From Stemphylium vesicarium (lineage: Eukaryota > Ascomycota > Dothideomycetes > Pleosporales > Pleosporaceae), in assembly GCA_004380135.1 (NCBI GenBank), contig QXCR01000085.1:1-64000 (forward strand): a stretch of 64,000 bases of DNA. Direction: 5' to 3'. The translations under genes were made by a program, and so were the position numbers. Every line of letters begins with the position of its first letter. The first letter of the stretch is position 1. Shown in pieces: positions 1-9,340 of the stretch. Under the pieces are notes generated by a model, which searched no databases, was not told the origin of the DNA, and saw only the letters and a list, made by a program, of their open reading frames with translations.

Positions 1-167
1 GTCTAACTGCTCTAAAGGAGTTTGGGGCGCGTAGTGATGGGAAGAAGGCAAAGAAGCAGGTACGCGCTGAAGGAGGTGAGCCAACTCAAAGGCGCTGCAG
101 ACAGTGCAATCAGACTGGGCATAATGCGCGTACGTGTAAGCAAGCAGTAGAAGTAGACTCTGAATAA
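1..167 (+). CDS. Fot1/pogo-type transposase, C-terminal end (partial, left edge)
   Basis: The frame entering from the left edge is open to the TAA at 165-167. It ends in a CCHC zinc knuckle (C-x2-C-x4-H-x4-C, read as CRQCNQTGHNARTC), followed by a short acidic tail. This knuckle is common at the C-terminus of fungal Fot1/pogo-like DDE transposases. The 3' flank and terminal inverted repeat match the full element at 2715-5410, so the two are copies of one family. Unlike that copy, the visible 54 codons contain no RIP-type stop, so this copy may be younger or less mutated. The catalytic domain lies outside the window, so activity cannot be judged. Confidence 0.75.
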   Translation, partial: LTALKEFGARSDGKKAKKQVRAEGGEPTQRRCRQCNQTGHNARTCKQAVEVDSE

Positions 168-297
168 TATCTCGTGTTATATTGCTCTATACAGGGCCAA
201 AGTGGGCTGTTTTGCGCCAGAATGGGGTGGTTTTGGTGGGGGCTTGGCAAAAGTGGTGCACGAACCTGTGTGGTGCACGAACCCGTGAGGTACGTTA
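168..297 (+). mobile_element. Right end of a pogo-type transposon with variant inverted repeat
   Basis: The stretch after the transposase stop aligns with the right end of the complete copy (5299-5412), including the outer CCCGTGAGGTACGT end and the TA at 296-297 that would be the target duplication. Where the complete copy reads GTGTCCCGCC, this copy carries a 17-bp tandem duplication (254-270 and 271-287, one mismatch), so its inverted repeat is locally expanded. The matching left end is outside the window. Confidence 0.7.
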
Positions 298-1043
298 TTT
301 AGTGTTACTGTCGTCGAAAATAGGGCATGCTACGCCATCTAAGACGCGCAAAGCTCCCTTAGCGGCAGCGTAGTTAGTGAGCTACTTGATCTAATCCTTC
401 TAGTTCTTTCTATCTGCTCGTAAGGTGACGGAGACCGTAGTCTTAGAGGTAGTTAAGCTAGCTTAGGTTTAGTTATTTATTATCGCGGTAGCGTCCTTAG
501 ACTATAGTCGCGATTTATAACTATTTTATTATTATTATTATTTTAGTTAACGTTTAGGCGCGCTAATCTCTATAATTTTCTATATAATAGTTTAATTATA
601 GTAATTATAGGAGTAGTTAAAGGCTTATAACCTATTAGTAGTACTAGAATAGAATATATAGTGAATCGTGTTGTATATTGTGCTACGGGAGCTGAGATCT
701 ATATCTCTGCTAGCTAGCGTTGTGGGCGCTAAGCCTTGTACGTACTAGCCTGGAGTGAGTGAGAGATGGGATGGAACCTGGGTCATATACCCTGAGGCCC
801 ACACGGTAGCTGACACACTTGAACCTTAGCTTTGCGAAACGACGACTCAGAATTTCCGCACATCTTGTTAAATAGTGTCCCTACGATGCAGGCAATACAC
901 AAAGCCACTGCAAGTTACCAAAGTCGATGCTCAGGAACCCTTCTTCATATCCCACCAAACATTCCTTCTAGGCCCAAATTCTCGTCCTCAGTCTGCAGGA
1001 AACAGTTGGGAGCGGCGATTTCACAAAGCCGTGAACTGAAAAA
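298..1043. other. Intergenic, partly RIP-degraded DNA
   Basis: From about 400 to 720 the sequence is AT-rich, dense in TAG/TAA/TTA and poor in CA and TG, as expected of RIP-mutated repeat DNA, but too decayed to name an element. From about 790 base composition returns to normal and leads into the reductase-like pseudogene. No gene is seen. Confidence 0.5.
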
Positions 1044-2182
1044 ATGGCCAAAACCGCATTCATAACCGGTGGAAATGGTATCACGGGCTCTGCGATCAGC
1101 GAATATCTTGCGAAAAACACGACATCGGCTGAGTGGAAGAAGATCATTGTCACATCCCGGTCGCCCTTTAAAACAACCGTTCACGATGACCGTATAAGCT
1201 TCATCCCACTTGACTTCAGCGAAGGTCCAGGTATTCTGGCCGAGAAGATGCTTCCGGAATGCCAAGGCGTTACCCACGCGTACTTTTCTTCGTACGTTCA
1301 TCGCGACGACTTCGAGGAGCTCAGCAAAGCAAACGAGGAGCTCTTCTCAAACTTTCTGGATGCTTTGATCGCCGTGGCACCATCGCTAAAGAACTGCACC
1401 CTTCAGACCGGCGGCAAACACTACAATGTTCACCTGGGTCAAGTTTCCTCTCCAGCTCGAGAGGATGAAGCCAGGCAAACCCCCCCAATAGGTAACTTCT
1501 ACTATTCACAAGAAGATTATTTGATCAGGCGTCAAGGGGAGGGGAAATGGTCGTGGAACGTTATCCGCCCAGAAGCTATCATCGGTCATACGTCCAAGCC
1601 CAATGGCATGAACTCGGCCTTGACCTACCTCCTATATTTCCTCGTCTGCAAGAGATGAATATCGAGGCCCGCATGCCCACAAATCAATTGTACTGGGGAG
1701 GATACGATGATCTCTCCGATTCCAGGCTCATAGCAGACCTGACCATATGGGCTTCGACAAATGCGCATGCTGGGAATCAAGCTTTCAATGTCACCAATGG
1801 CGACTACTTTTCTTGGAAATACATGTGGCCGCGGATCGCGAATTACGTTGGGGCTCATGCGACCAGCGAGCAAGCCTTCAATAAACCTCGCCCATTGGAG
1901 GGGGACACACAGCTTGATCTCAGCCTATCAGAGTGGGCTGTAGATAAGAAAGAGGTTTGGGACCGCATTTGCGACAGGCACAACTGTCCCTAGGCGAAGG
2001 CGACTTGGGCTGCTGGCACTTGGCCTTTTCAGGATTGGGTGTTCCAACGAACATGGTCTGCAACACTGAGCATCAACAAGGCAAGGAAATTCGGCTGGAC
2101 AGGTCACGTTGACTCGTATGAGTCTTTGATCAGCGCTTTTGACAAGTTCGAGGAGTTGGAACAAGTGCCCCCTTTCCAATAG
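1044..2182 (+). pseudogene. PRISE-type NAD(P)-dependent reductase, broken by one frameshift and one stop
   Basis: The family (progesterone 5-beta-reductase/iridoid synthase-like short-chain reductases) reduces enones with NADPH. The reading starts at ATG 1044 with the Rossmann motif GGNGITGSAI, and continues to the family motifs NFYYSQED and WNVIRPEAIIG. At about 1650-1655 the frame must shift by one base (a deletion relative to a family-like ...VCKEM...) before reading on as MPTNQLYW, LIADLTIWAS and NGDYFSWKYMWPR. An in-frame TAG at 1991-1993 then interrupts, and the same frame carries on through INKARKFGW to TAG 2180-2182. Repaired length would be about 379 residues, normal for the family. 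No plausible intron removes either lesion because conserved residues flank both. It lies between two transposon copies, consistent with decay beside a repeat region. Confidence 0.8.
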
Positions 2183-2712
2183 TGTAGAACCGCCTACGTC
2201 GTTGCTTTAGGTTAGCATGGCTCAATTAGGAAATTAAGAGCATGCATTATAAATGTGAAGTCACCTAAAAATTGGACGACCGCCAGTACCACTTGATCAG
2301 CTCGGGTTGGAAGATGCCTACAGATATGATGAAGATAAGCACCTTACGTTGTGAAGCGCATCCCTCTGCCAACACCTAACGTTCCGGAAACTGTGGAATC
2401 TGGAGGAAGACAAAGAACACGTAGCGGGTGCTGGAAGACATCTTAGGCGACCGCATCACAGGTGTACAGAAACTCGATTCGAACTTGCGCTTGCTTCTTT
2501 TTGTTGCGCTGTGCAGCGAATTTCTGAGGCTAATTCTGAGATGAGAGAATGACGAGGTGTGGATGAGGTACATCGCGTGCAGGGCAACTAAGCAACGATG
2601 CGGGGTCGCCAAAGCCAGGCAACCTTGTGTTACACGGGGTTTGGCGATACTTCTCTGTTCCTGGTCCGTACTAAGGCAGGCGAGGTATTATATAGCGGTA
2701 GGCCCGTAGAGT
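2183..2712. other. Intergenic, nothing recognised
   Basis: Unique-looking sequence of normal composition between the reductase pseudogene and the left end of the pogo-type element. Small open frames here show no family resemblance. Confidence 0.5.
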
Positions 2713-2714
2713 TA

Positions 2715-2768
2715 ACGTACCTCACGGGTTGGCGGGACACTTTTGCCAAGCCCCCACCAAACTCTACC
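2715..2768 (+). repeat. Left terminal inverted repeat of the pogo-type element
   Basis: 54 bp beginning ACGTACCTCACGGG, an exact reverse complement of 5357-5410. The TA at 2713-2714 is the left target duplication. Confidence 0.93.
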
Positions 2769-3185
2769 TATGCACGCGATGCCTTAATAATAACACTAGA
2801 TGGAACCTTCAAATAAATGTTAGATATAGACTACCCTTTAAGCTCTTAAAGTAGACTCGACACTCTCCTTATAACGCGCTATAGTTATCTACAATATCTC
2901 TTAAATAATACTAAGCTATTAACGCGCTAGACGACCTTTATAAGTAGATTGCTGGCCTAAATCTAGGAATCTAGAGAAGACTGAGGAGGATGTGCTCGTT
3001 GAAAATATACTCGACCTTGTTACTCGTGGATTTCCCCCTAGGCTCGCAGCTGTGGCTGATATGGCCAATTCCTTGCGCGCGGAGCGCAATATGGGCCATA
3101 TTGGCTTAAACTGGCCTAGTACGTTCGTCAAGCGCCGCCCTAAGCTCACAACGAAGTTTAATCGCAAGTACGATTACAAGAGAGC

Positions 3186-3417
3186 TGTAACACTCAGGCC
3201 GAAGGCCTGCAGTTGGGCGCATTCAGTCCCAGCATGTTTGCTTCTTGCACTCGCGCCTTGGCGAAGATACCTGCTTTTAACCTGCGCTTCGCGCAAGGGA
3301 AGAGGGGCAAGAATTATTCTCCTTACTACCACCCCCTTAGTGTAGTAATACAGAGCCATCCCCCACTATTCTATTGCAGTGTGAAGCAAATACTATTGCC
3401 TATAACTGCCCCTTACA
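3186..3417 (+). repeat. 232-bp hairpin-rich element, copy A (5-bp target duplication AGAGC)
   Basis: A compact insertion that splits the pogo transposase frame. It begins TGTAACACTCAGG, ends GCCCCTTACA (short TGTAA/TTACA inverted ends), and is flanked by AGAGC at 3181-3185 and 3418-3422. It contains GC-rich palindromes, notably CAGGCC-GAA-GGCCTG and TGCGC-TTC-GCGCA. It has no coding capacity. It differs from copy B at only four positions, so amplification was recent. It shows no RIP, as expected for a repeat below the length RIP usually needs, or for a late insertion. Confidence 0.85.
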
Positions 3418-3781
3418 AGAGCCCTCTACGAGGATCCTAAGATTATATAAGGCTAGTTTAGCCTAGTAGCTAATATTAAAGCTAAGTATAGCATCTTAGA
3501 TAACGACATGTAAAACTGTAATAAGGTAGGCTTTATAATACGCTAGATATTAACTAGAGTAGTTATTATAGCTTTAGAGTGATGAAGACGGCTAAAATTA
3601 GTATAGTAAGGTAATAGAGAGTAGATAATAGTTATCTAGGGTATTAATATAATAGAGTAGGCTATTGTCAGATAGCAGGTGTTGCTGTCAGACAGAAGAC
3701 TATCCAGCAGGCAGTTTAGTATCGGTGTCGATCGCAGCCATGTTGGTTCGCCTTGCCAAGACCCATGGCATAAGTTGGGTA

Positions 3782-3927
3782 TGGTAGTAAGGAGAATAAT
3801 TCTTGCCTCTCTTCCCTTGCGCGAAGCGCAGGTTAAAAGCAGGTATCTTCGCCAAGGCGCGAGTGCAAGAAGCAAACATGTTGGGACTGAATGCGCCCAA
3901 CTGCAGGCCTTCGGCCTGAGTGTTACA
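3782..3927 (-). repeat. 232-bp hairpin element, truncated copy C
   Basis: About 146 bp matching the TGTAACACTC-side portion of copies A and B in reverse orientation. It ends with the intact GAGTGTTACA end at 3918-3927 and lacks roughly 86 bp of the other end. It sits directly beside copy B with only seven bases between, suggesting a deletion followed by a second insertion next to the first. Confidence 0.8.
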
Positions 3928-3934
3928 CGCTACC

Positions 3935-4166
3935 TGTAAGGGGCAGTTATAGGCAATAGTATTTGCTTCACACTGTAATAGAATAGTGGGGGATGGCTCT
4001 GTATTACTACACTAAGGGGGTGGTAGTAAGGAGAATAATTCTTGCCCGTCTTCCCCTGCGCGAAGCGCAGGTTAAAAGCAGGTATCTTCGCCAAGGCGCG
4101 AGTGCAAGAAGCAAACATGTTGGGACTGAATGCGCCCAACTGCAGGCCTTCGGCCTGAGTGTTACA
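3935..4166 (-). repeat. 232-bp hairpin element, complete copy B (5-bp target duplication CTACC)
   Basis: Full-length reverse-orientation copy, starting TGTAAGGGGC and ending GAGTGTTACA, flanked by CTACC at 3930-3934 and 4167-4171. Same length as copy A with four substitutions. The CTGCGC-GAA-GCGCAG hairpin is perfect here but has one mismatch in A. Together with copy A it defines both the exact element ends and a 5-bp target duplication. Confidence 0.87.
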
Positions 4167-5356
4167 CTACCACACTTTATCGATCATACATACATATATA
4201 CAGCTGCACTTCTTTATGGCAATTAAAAAAAACACACTTATCTATAAATAACTATTAACTCTATCTAATACCTAATTAAATCTAATAGCTATTTAACTCT
4301 TTATTATCTTTAAGGGCCGCTAGCACCTCTCTACCTGGTATAAGAGGAAGGCTCTACCTTAGGACTAGGTTATTATAGTCTCTAAGAATAGCTAGATAAT
4401 GAATAAGCTTAGTCTATAGTAGTTAAAGCACTTTGATAAGTATATAAAGAAGAGGGTAGTTAGTAGCTACTAACTACTTGCAATTAATAGCTATGAGAGC
4501 CACGACTCGCTCGAATTCTAGCAGTACTATAAGAAGAATAAGATTATTACTATCTATATGCCTCCACACTTATCGCACCTCCTGCAGCCTCTTAATATAG
4601 ATTATTTCTCGCCTTTAAAGACGGCGTATAGGCGCTAAGCTAAAAATCTTATACGTAACTAGATTATTTATATTATAAAACTAGAGTTTCTACTATACTT
4701 TATACGCGCTTATAATACTATAATTACTTCTAGTAATATCTAAGAAAGATTTTAAGGCGCTAGATTAATTCTATTTAACCTAGAATAGGTTATAGTAGCC
4801 CTTAATATCTAGCTAAGTACTTTATTACTATTACTACTTATTAATAATGAGCCCTAGTAGTCGTAAACCTCTAGTAATACCCTTGAGTTAGAGTCGTAAT
4901 TAACGCTTATAAAGGTAAAAATTTAGAAGTATCTAGATAGCTAACTAATATCTATAGTAGAGGCCTTTAAGAAGGTCTTAAAGGAGATAGTAATTATCGC
5001 GTGTAACCTAGTATTAATATAAAAAGAGATTATAGAGCTTTAAGTAGTAAATAAGGCTACTACGCGGCGTAGATCGCATAAAAGAAAGTAGGTTTAGGTA
5101 GAGAGGACCTTAATAGTTGAGAATAGGGCTCTTCTAACTACTCTATAGGAGTTTAGAGCGCGTAGTGATAGGAAGAAGCTAAAGAAGCGGGTGCGCGCTA
5201 AAGGAGGTGAGCCAACTCAAAGGCGGTGTGGACGGTGTCATTAGACCAGGCATAACGCGCGTACGTGTAAGCAAGTAGTAGAAGTAGATTCTGAATAATA
5301 TCTCATATCATGTTATACTATATAGGGCCAAAGTGGGCTATTTTGCGCCAGAATAG

Positions 5357-5410
5357 GGTAGAGTTTGGTGGGGGCTTGGCAAAAGTGTCCCGCCAACCCG
5401 TGAGGTACGT
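5357..5410 (-). repeat. Right terminal inverted repeat of the pogo-type element
   Basis: 54 bp ending CCCGTGAGGTACGT, an exact reverse complement of 2715-2768, followed by TA at 5411-5412. Confidence 0.93.
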
Positions 5411-5412
5411 TA

Positions 5413-5843
5413 TAGAAAGTTTATGTAGGTAAGTAACCGTTAATAAGGCTGATCTAGATAGGCGTAGCTCGCTAAGGTGAGTAGTCGCGAGGAGGTGAAG
5501 AGCAGGAGCAGTAGAGACCCCAAACCGTGACAGAAGGCCACTTTAACAAGTATCCAGAACGTCCCTGATGACGAAGATGGCGGGCGGAAGCTACCCGTAT
5601 GATTCCCGGGAATCACATAATAAAATCCCGTGAGCAGGATCGAAGATGACATGGATGTAACGATTGGGTAATGAGACGAAGGGGTATCAGTCAGAACAGT
5701 CTTTCATTGGGCCAACAGAATCACCTGCATAGGCGGTATAGGCCGCTTGCGAAGCCAGATCCGCTATCATCTACCTTCAACTCTTCCGTTACCTCGCTAC
5801 CGTCTTTCGTTCTCTCGCCAATTCGGAAACAAAGAAACGCTTT
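5413..5843. other. Intergenic between the transposon and the dioxygenase gene
   Basis: About 430 bp of normal base composition downstream of the dioxygenase stop. Nothing recognisable. Confidence 0.5.
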
Positions 5844-7088
5844 CTAGATGTCATCAGGCCCGGCAAGACCCAACGCCTGCCTCCGCGTCGGCGCATCGGC
5901 CCTGAAAAATGGCTTCTCTGCCAATGCCGTTACTCTCGTCCCGTGCCTCGGCTCACTCCCCTCATAATCCCAACTAGCATTATGGATGGTAATTCTGTTA
6001 TCCCAGAGCGCCGACGTTCCTGGAGTCCATCGAAAGCGAACTTGAATGTCGACGTTATTCTCGTAAACATCAAAGAGGTAGTTGAGAATGACGTCGCTCT
6101 CAGCCTTGTCGAGCCCAACGATGCGATCAGTGAAAGCGCGATTGACCCATAGGGCTTTCCATCCGGTAGCTGGATGGACACGAACGATTGGGTGCACGCG
6201 CTCAATGTACTTAGGGCCGGCGCTTGTATCACCGCGATCGAGATATGGATGTGCACTACGGTAGACTGCTTCCTTGCCGTCGATGATCTTTCTGAACGCT
6301 GGTGAAAGCTTTTCGTAGGCAGCGTAGCCTGAAGACCAGAGGGTGTCTCCCCCAATCTTTGGGATGGTATCGTTGTGCAAGTGAGTCACCCTAGCTAGCG
6401 TCAGGATAATATCCATACATTAATGGCATTGTCGCTTACCCAGCTGGCTGACGCTCATGCACCAGATCCGTGTGCCATCTGGACGCCCCACCTGTCTTCC
6501 TGAAGCTGGCGGGTACTTCTGTCGCCTGGAGATCCGGCCAAAGAACTGTAACTCCCGGAACTCCTGGGACAAATGGCACTTGCGGCTTCAAAGGCTGTTA
6601 GTAAATTCATGAAGTGCGGGGAAACAACATACATGAACTTCAATTTCGCCATACCATTCCCCAAGTTTCTTTTGCTGTTGTGGCGAAAGGTCTTGGTCGC
6701 GGAAGAACACCACGCTTCGTTCGGCGATCAGAAGACCAAGTTCGTCTTTCTGTTGGTCGGTAAGATCCTTCAGCTGAAGCCCAACAACTTCCGTTCCGAT
6801 GTGCGCTGTCAGATGTATGATCCCCTTCGCGGCGCCGAACAATGCCTTCTTTTCTGGATCAGCTCGGGATCCTGGGTCGATATGTTCGCGATTATAGTCC
6901 CTGATCTTGTACACGTCGTCGAGGTAGAGCGGTTTGGCTGGTCGGTATGGGTAACCGTTTGTCAAGTCGATACCTGCTTTCTCAAGCCTTTTTCTGGCCG
7001 GCTCTGGCAGTCTTAGTGCATCTTTTCTTGGTTGCACCGTATCCTTCTCTTGGATATGTTCATGAACTGGAATTGCGATCGGCGCCAT
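5844..7088 (-). CDS. TauD/TfdA-family Fe(II)/2-oxoglutarate dioxygenase
   Basis: Family members hydroxylate taurine, alkylsulfonates or related small acids, releasing sulfite or a similar group, using Fe(II) and 2-oxoglutarate in the cytosol. Three exons read 7088-6633, 6585-6440 and 6390-5844, with introns of 47 and 49 bp showing CTAAC/CTGAC branch sites, giving 382 residues. The iron ligands HxD are in ASRWHTDLVHE (about residues 190-192). The distal His is in TIHNASWDYEG (about 337), followed by the 2-oxoglutarate-binding Arg in RHGTRV. LHNDTIPKIGGDTLW is a core family segment. It is divergent from a flavin monooxygenase 581 bp away. The substrate cannot be told from sequence. Confidence 0.9.
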
Positions 7089-7669
7089 TGTGAAGATTGC
7101 CCCGATGTGATGGACTACAAGAAATAATCCGCGACACCGTCAATTCTTATATTCCGCCTGGAACTCCTCTCCTCAAATACCCCTCTTCGACGATTGATAA
7201 TCCAGGTGTTGATTCTGGGGGTCACGAACCAGTTGCATGGCATGGTGGTTGCGACATTCTTGGATCCGTTGCGGGGTCGATCACATCATCCGCGAAATTA
7301 TGACGACTACCCAGTGAACACCTGCCACCTTATCTATCGCAAAACCGAAACCGTTCCCGAAATGATAGATGTGGGCTTGCCTAATTATATCCCGTCCGAT
7401 GCACTGATGACTACTATGGCAAGTTCTCGCGATAGCTAAAGCCCATGATGCGATCCAGGTGCATCATCACGCTTTGCTCAGCATCACAGTCATACCGTTG
7501 CTGCAAGATCCCACAGAAACATTGCCCGCAGACAATCCAGATTATACAGGATGTAACCATTTGGTGGCCACTTAGGCTCCCTTCGGTTGCGGGCATCCCA
7601 CAGCTGATTACTTCGTTGATTACGAAAACCCTCAAACGGCCATATCCTGACACCAGCGATTTACTGAAT
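7089..7669. other. Divergent promoter between dioxygenase and flavin monooxygenase
   Basis: 581 bp shared upstream region of two divergently transcribed oxygenase genes. No gene is seen. I cannot define operators in it with confidence. Confidence 0.5.
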
Positions 7670-9340
7670 ATGGTCGTCCCATCGAGACGTGTTGCTGTGA
7701 TCGGTGCAGGTATCAGTGGTGTTGTCGCTGCAGCGCATCTTAAGAAGGAGGGTCTTGACGTTGTGGTCTTTGAAAGATCTAGTGCTGCAGGAGGCACATG
7801 GTAGTCTCCCTACCCATCCCATATCCTACTAGTAGCTCACATTTCACAAGGCGTTTCGAGGAGCGAAAACCCCTAGATCCATCTTACTCGACAGTACCAA
7901 TCTCGCAAGCCGATAGCACAGATCCGAACAGAGAGGTGAAGGATTTCGAGAAATTGCTTCACGCGCCACCTGGGTATGCCCGTACTCTGTTTACACTAGA
8001 GTATTTCTAATGCTGCGCAGGCCATGTTATGTTGGCCTGAGGAACAACGTAAGCACTCGATTACTGGAGACCACACTGAAGCAGTTTCCAAAGGGGACCG
8101 AGGATTATGTCACACACAAAGTCCTGGCGGAATATATACAGGACATAGTAATCTCATCGGGAGTGCATGACATCACACACTTCGATACTAGTGTGAGGCA
8201 TGTCTCAAAGACTGGCGGATTCTGGAAAGTTGAGACCACAACCCTGAAGACCAATGCTTCTGGCGTAGTCGAGTGGCATTCATTAGCGCAGGCAAGTGCT
8301 ATCGTGACTGCTCATGCCAATCTGCTAACAAAGCTCTAGGAGTTTGATGCGGTAGTGGTTGCATCAGGACACTACCACTCACCGAGGATTCCCAACACTC
8401 CTGGACTCGCAGACTGGAAACAGAGATGGCCAGAGAGGGTAGAGCATTCTAAACGCTATCGGCGACCCGAAAATGCCCAAGGCAAGGTAATTAATCACTG
8501 CCTCTAAAATTACATCATCCGCCCGAGTCCAAACTAAAGCTCTTCCAGAACTACCTCCTTGTTGGTGGGAGTGTTTCGGCGATGGATATTGCGCGCGAGC
8601 TCAGCCCACATGCGAACAGAATCTATCAGAGCCAAAGAAACGGCGCATTTGATCAACCCTCCAACCTCCTTCCTGACAACGCATATCGCATTGAGGAAAT
8701 TGTATCATACGACCCACCTGCTGCAGACAACCTGACGCCGCTAAGTCCTTCGGAAACGGTTCCGGCGACTGTGACCCTAAAATCGGGCGCAAAGCTCTGC
8801 GACATTCACCATGTCATACTCTGCACCGGCTACCATCTCACACTGCCGTTCTTACCTCAGTTCCACTCGGATACGACACCAGTCGACAAGGCAAACGATA
8901 GGCTGATTGTGACAGATGGAACACAGTTCCACAACCTTCACAAGGATATCTTCTACATAGAGGACCCAACTCTTGCCTTCATCGGCGTTCCCTTCTTCAC
9001 CGCGACTTTCACTTTGTTCGAGTTCCAAGCGATGGTAGTTGCCAAAGTACTCTCTTCTCAGGCAAGCCTTCCAAGAAAAGCAGCTATGCGATCAGAGTAC
9101 ATTAAGAAGGTCAAACGTAAAGGCTATGGCAAAGCATTCCACAGCTTGCGAGGACAGGAGGTGGCGTATGTCAACGAGCTTATCGCCTGGGTTAATTGCG
9201 ATTTAGAAAGGGCAGGCAAAGGAAAATTGAACGGACACACTGATCGATGGCACAATGCAATGGCCGACGGTTTGGAAAGGATGAAAGCACTTTCTGCTAC
9301 GCATTCCGTCGAGAAGAAGCTCGAAGTGACATGTATGTAG
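7670..9340 (+). CDS. Flavin-containing monooxygenase (FMO family)
   Basis: Uses FAD and NADPH to oxygenate a nitrogen, sulfur or carbonyl group. Five exons: 7670-7800, 7851-7973, 8021-8291, 8340-8486 and 8549-9340, 487 residues. The FAD Rossmann motif AVIGAGISG is near residue 10 and GGTW follows at the first splice. An FMO-like segment ending ERVEHSKRYR precedes the NADPH motif LLVGGSVSAMD (about residues 226-236). ATG motif-like LCTGYH follows. Intron 3 (8292-8339) begins CAG|GCAAGT and is a GC-AG intron. The others are GT-AG. The family also includes fungal amine and thiol oxidases, so the substrate is unknown. Neighbouring dioxygenase and transporter genes suggest a shared catabolic role. 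Confidence 0.9.

Larger units (their letters stand above)
3666..4287. mobile_element. Probable solo LTR (5-bp target duplication GCTAT) with nested hairpin elements
   Basis: GCTAT at 3661-3665 recurs at 4288-4292, and excising 3666-4287 plus one GCTAT restores the expected transposase reading (..WAI-LFII..HLSTWY). The insert begins TGTCAG and ends CTAATA. An original TG...CA end converted to TA by RIP would fit an LTR. Inside are one partial and one complete 232-bp hairpin element. Without them the insert is about 240 bp, short for an LTR, so another 5-bp-duplicating non-autonomous element is possible. The right part (4172-4287) is AT-rich. Confidence 0.6.
2800..5298 (+). pseudogene. Pogo/Fot1 transposase destroyed by RIP-type stops and insertions
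   Basis: From ATG 2800 the frame contains several TAG/TAA stops. It still reads through a recognisable N-terminal CENP-B/Tc5-type DNA-binding domain (2980-3180: TEEDVLVENILDLVTRGFPP, then NWPSTFVKRRPKL and FNRKYDYKRA). It is cut after KYDYKRA by the hairpin element and resumes as ALYEDPKII. It is cut again at GCTAT by the probable LTR, resuming with HLSTWYK, LKHFDKY and MPPHLSHLLQPLN of the DDE domain. It ends in a zinc knuckle with one cysteine-histidine spacing residue now a TAG, and TAA 5296-5298. Most stops fall where CAG/CAA (Gln) would be expected, the signature of C-to-T change in CpA. It is certainly inactive. Confidence 0.9.
2715..5410 (+). mobile_element. Complete Fot1/pogo-type DNA transposon, RIP-degraded and carrying nested insertions
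   Basis: The element is bounded by perfectly matching 54-bp terminal inverted repeats at 2715-2768 and 5357-5410 and flanked by TA at 2713-2714 and 5411-5412, the target duplication of Tc1/mariner-pogo elements. Its total length is 2696 bp including later insertions: a 232-bp hairpin element at 3186-3417 and a 622-bp insertion at 3666-4287. Removing these and their target duplications leaves about 1.83 kb, close to typical Fot1 elements. The interior is rich in TAG, TAA and TTA, while the ends are intact, so it could in principle be moved by a transposase supplied in trans. Confidence 0.92.

Noticed and set aside
1620..1700. An intron to repair the PRISE frameshift
   Set aside because: Conserved residues sit directly on both sides of the shift, leaving no room for an intron.
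2376..2612. 78-codon minus-strand frame
   Set aside because: No family resemblance, short, and next to decayed DNA.
3679..4226. Small open frames in the hairpin elements
   Set aside because: They repeat identically in both orientations of the 232-bp unit and arise from the hairpin sequence, not from a gene.
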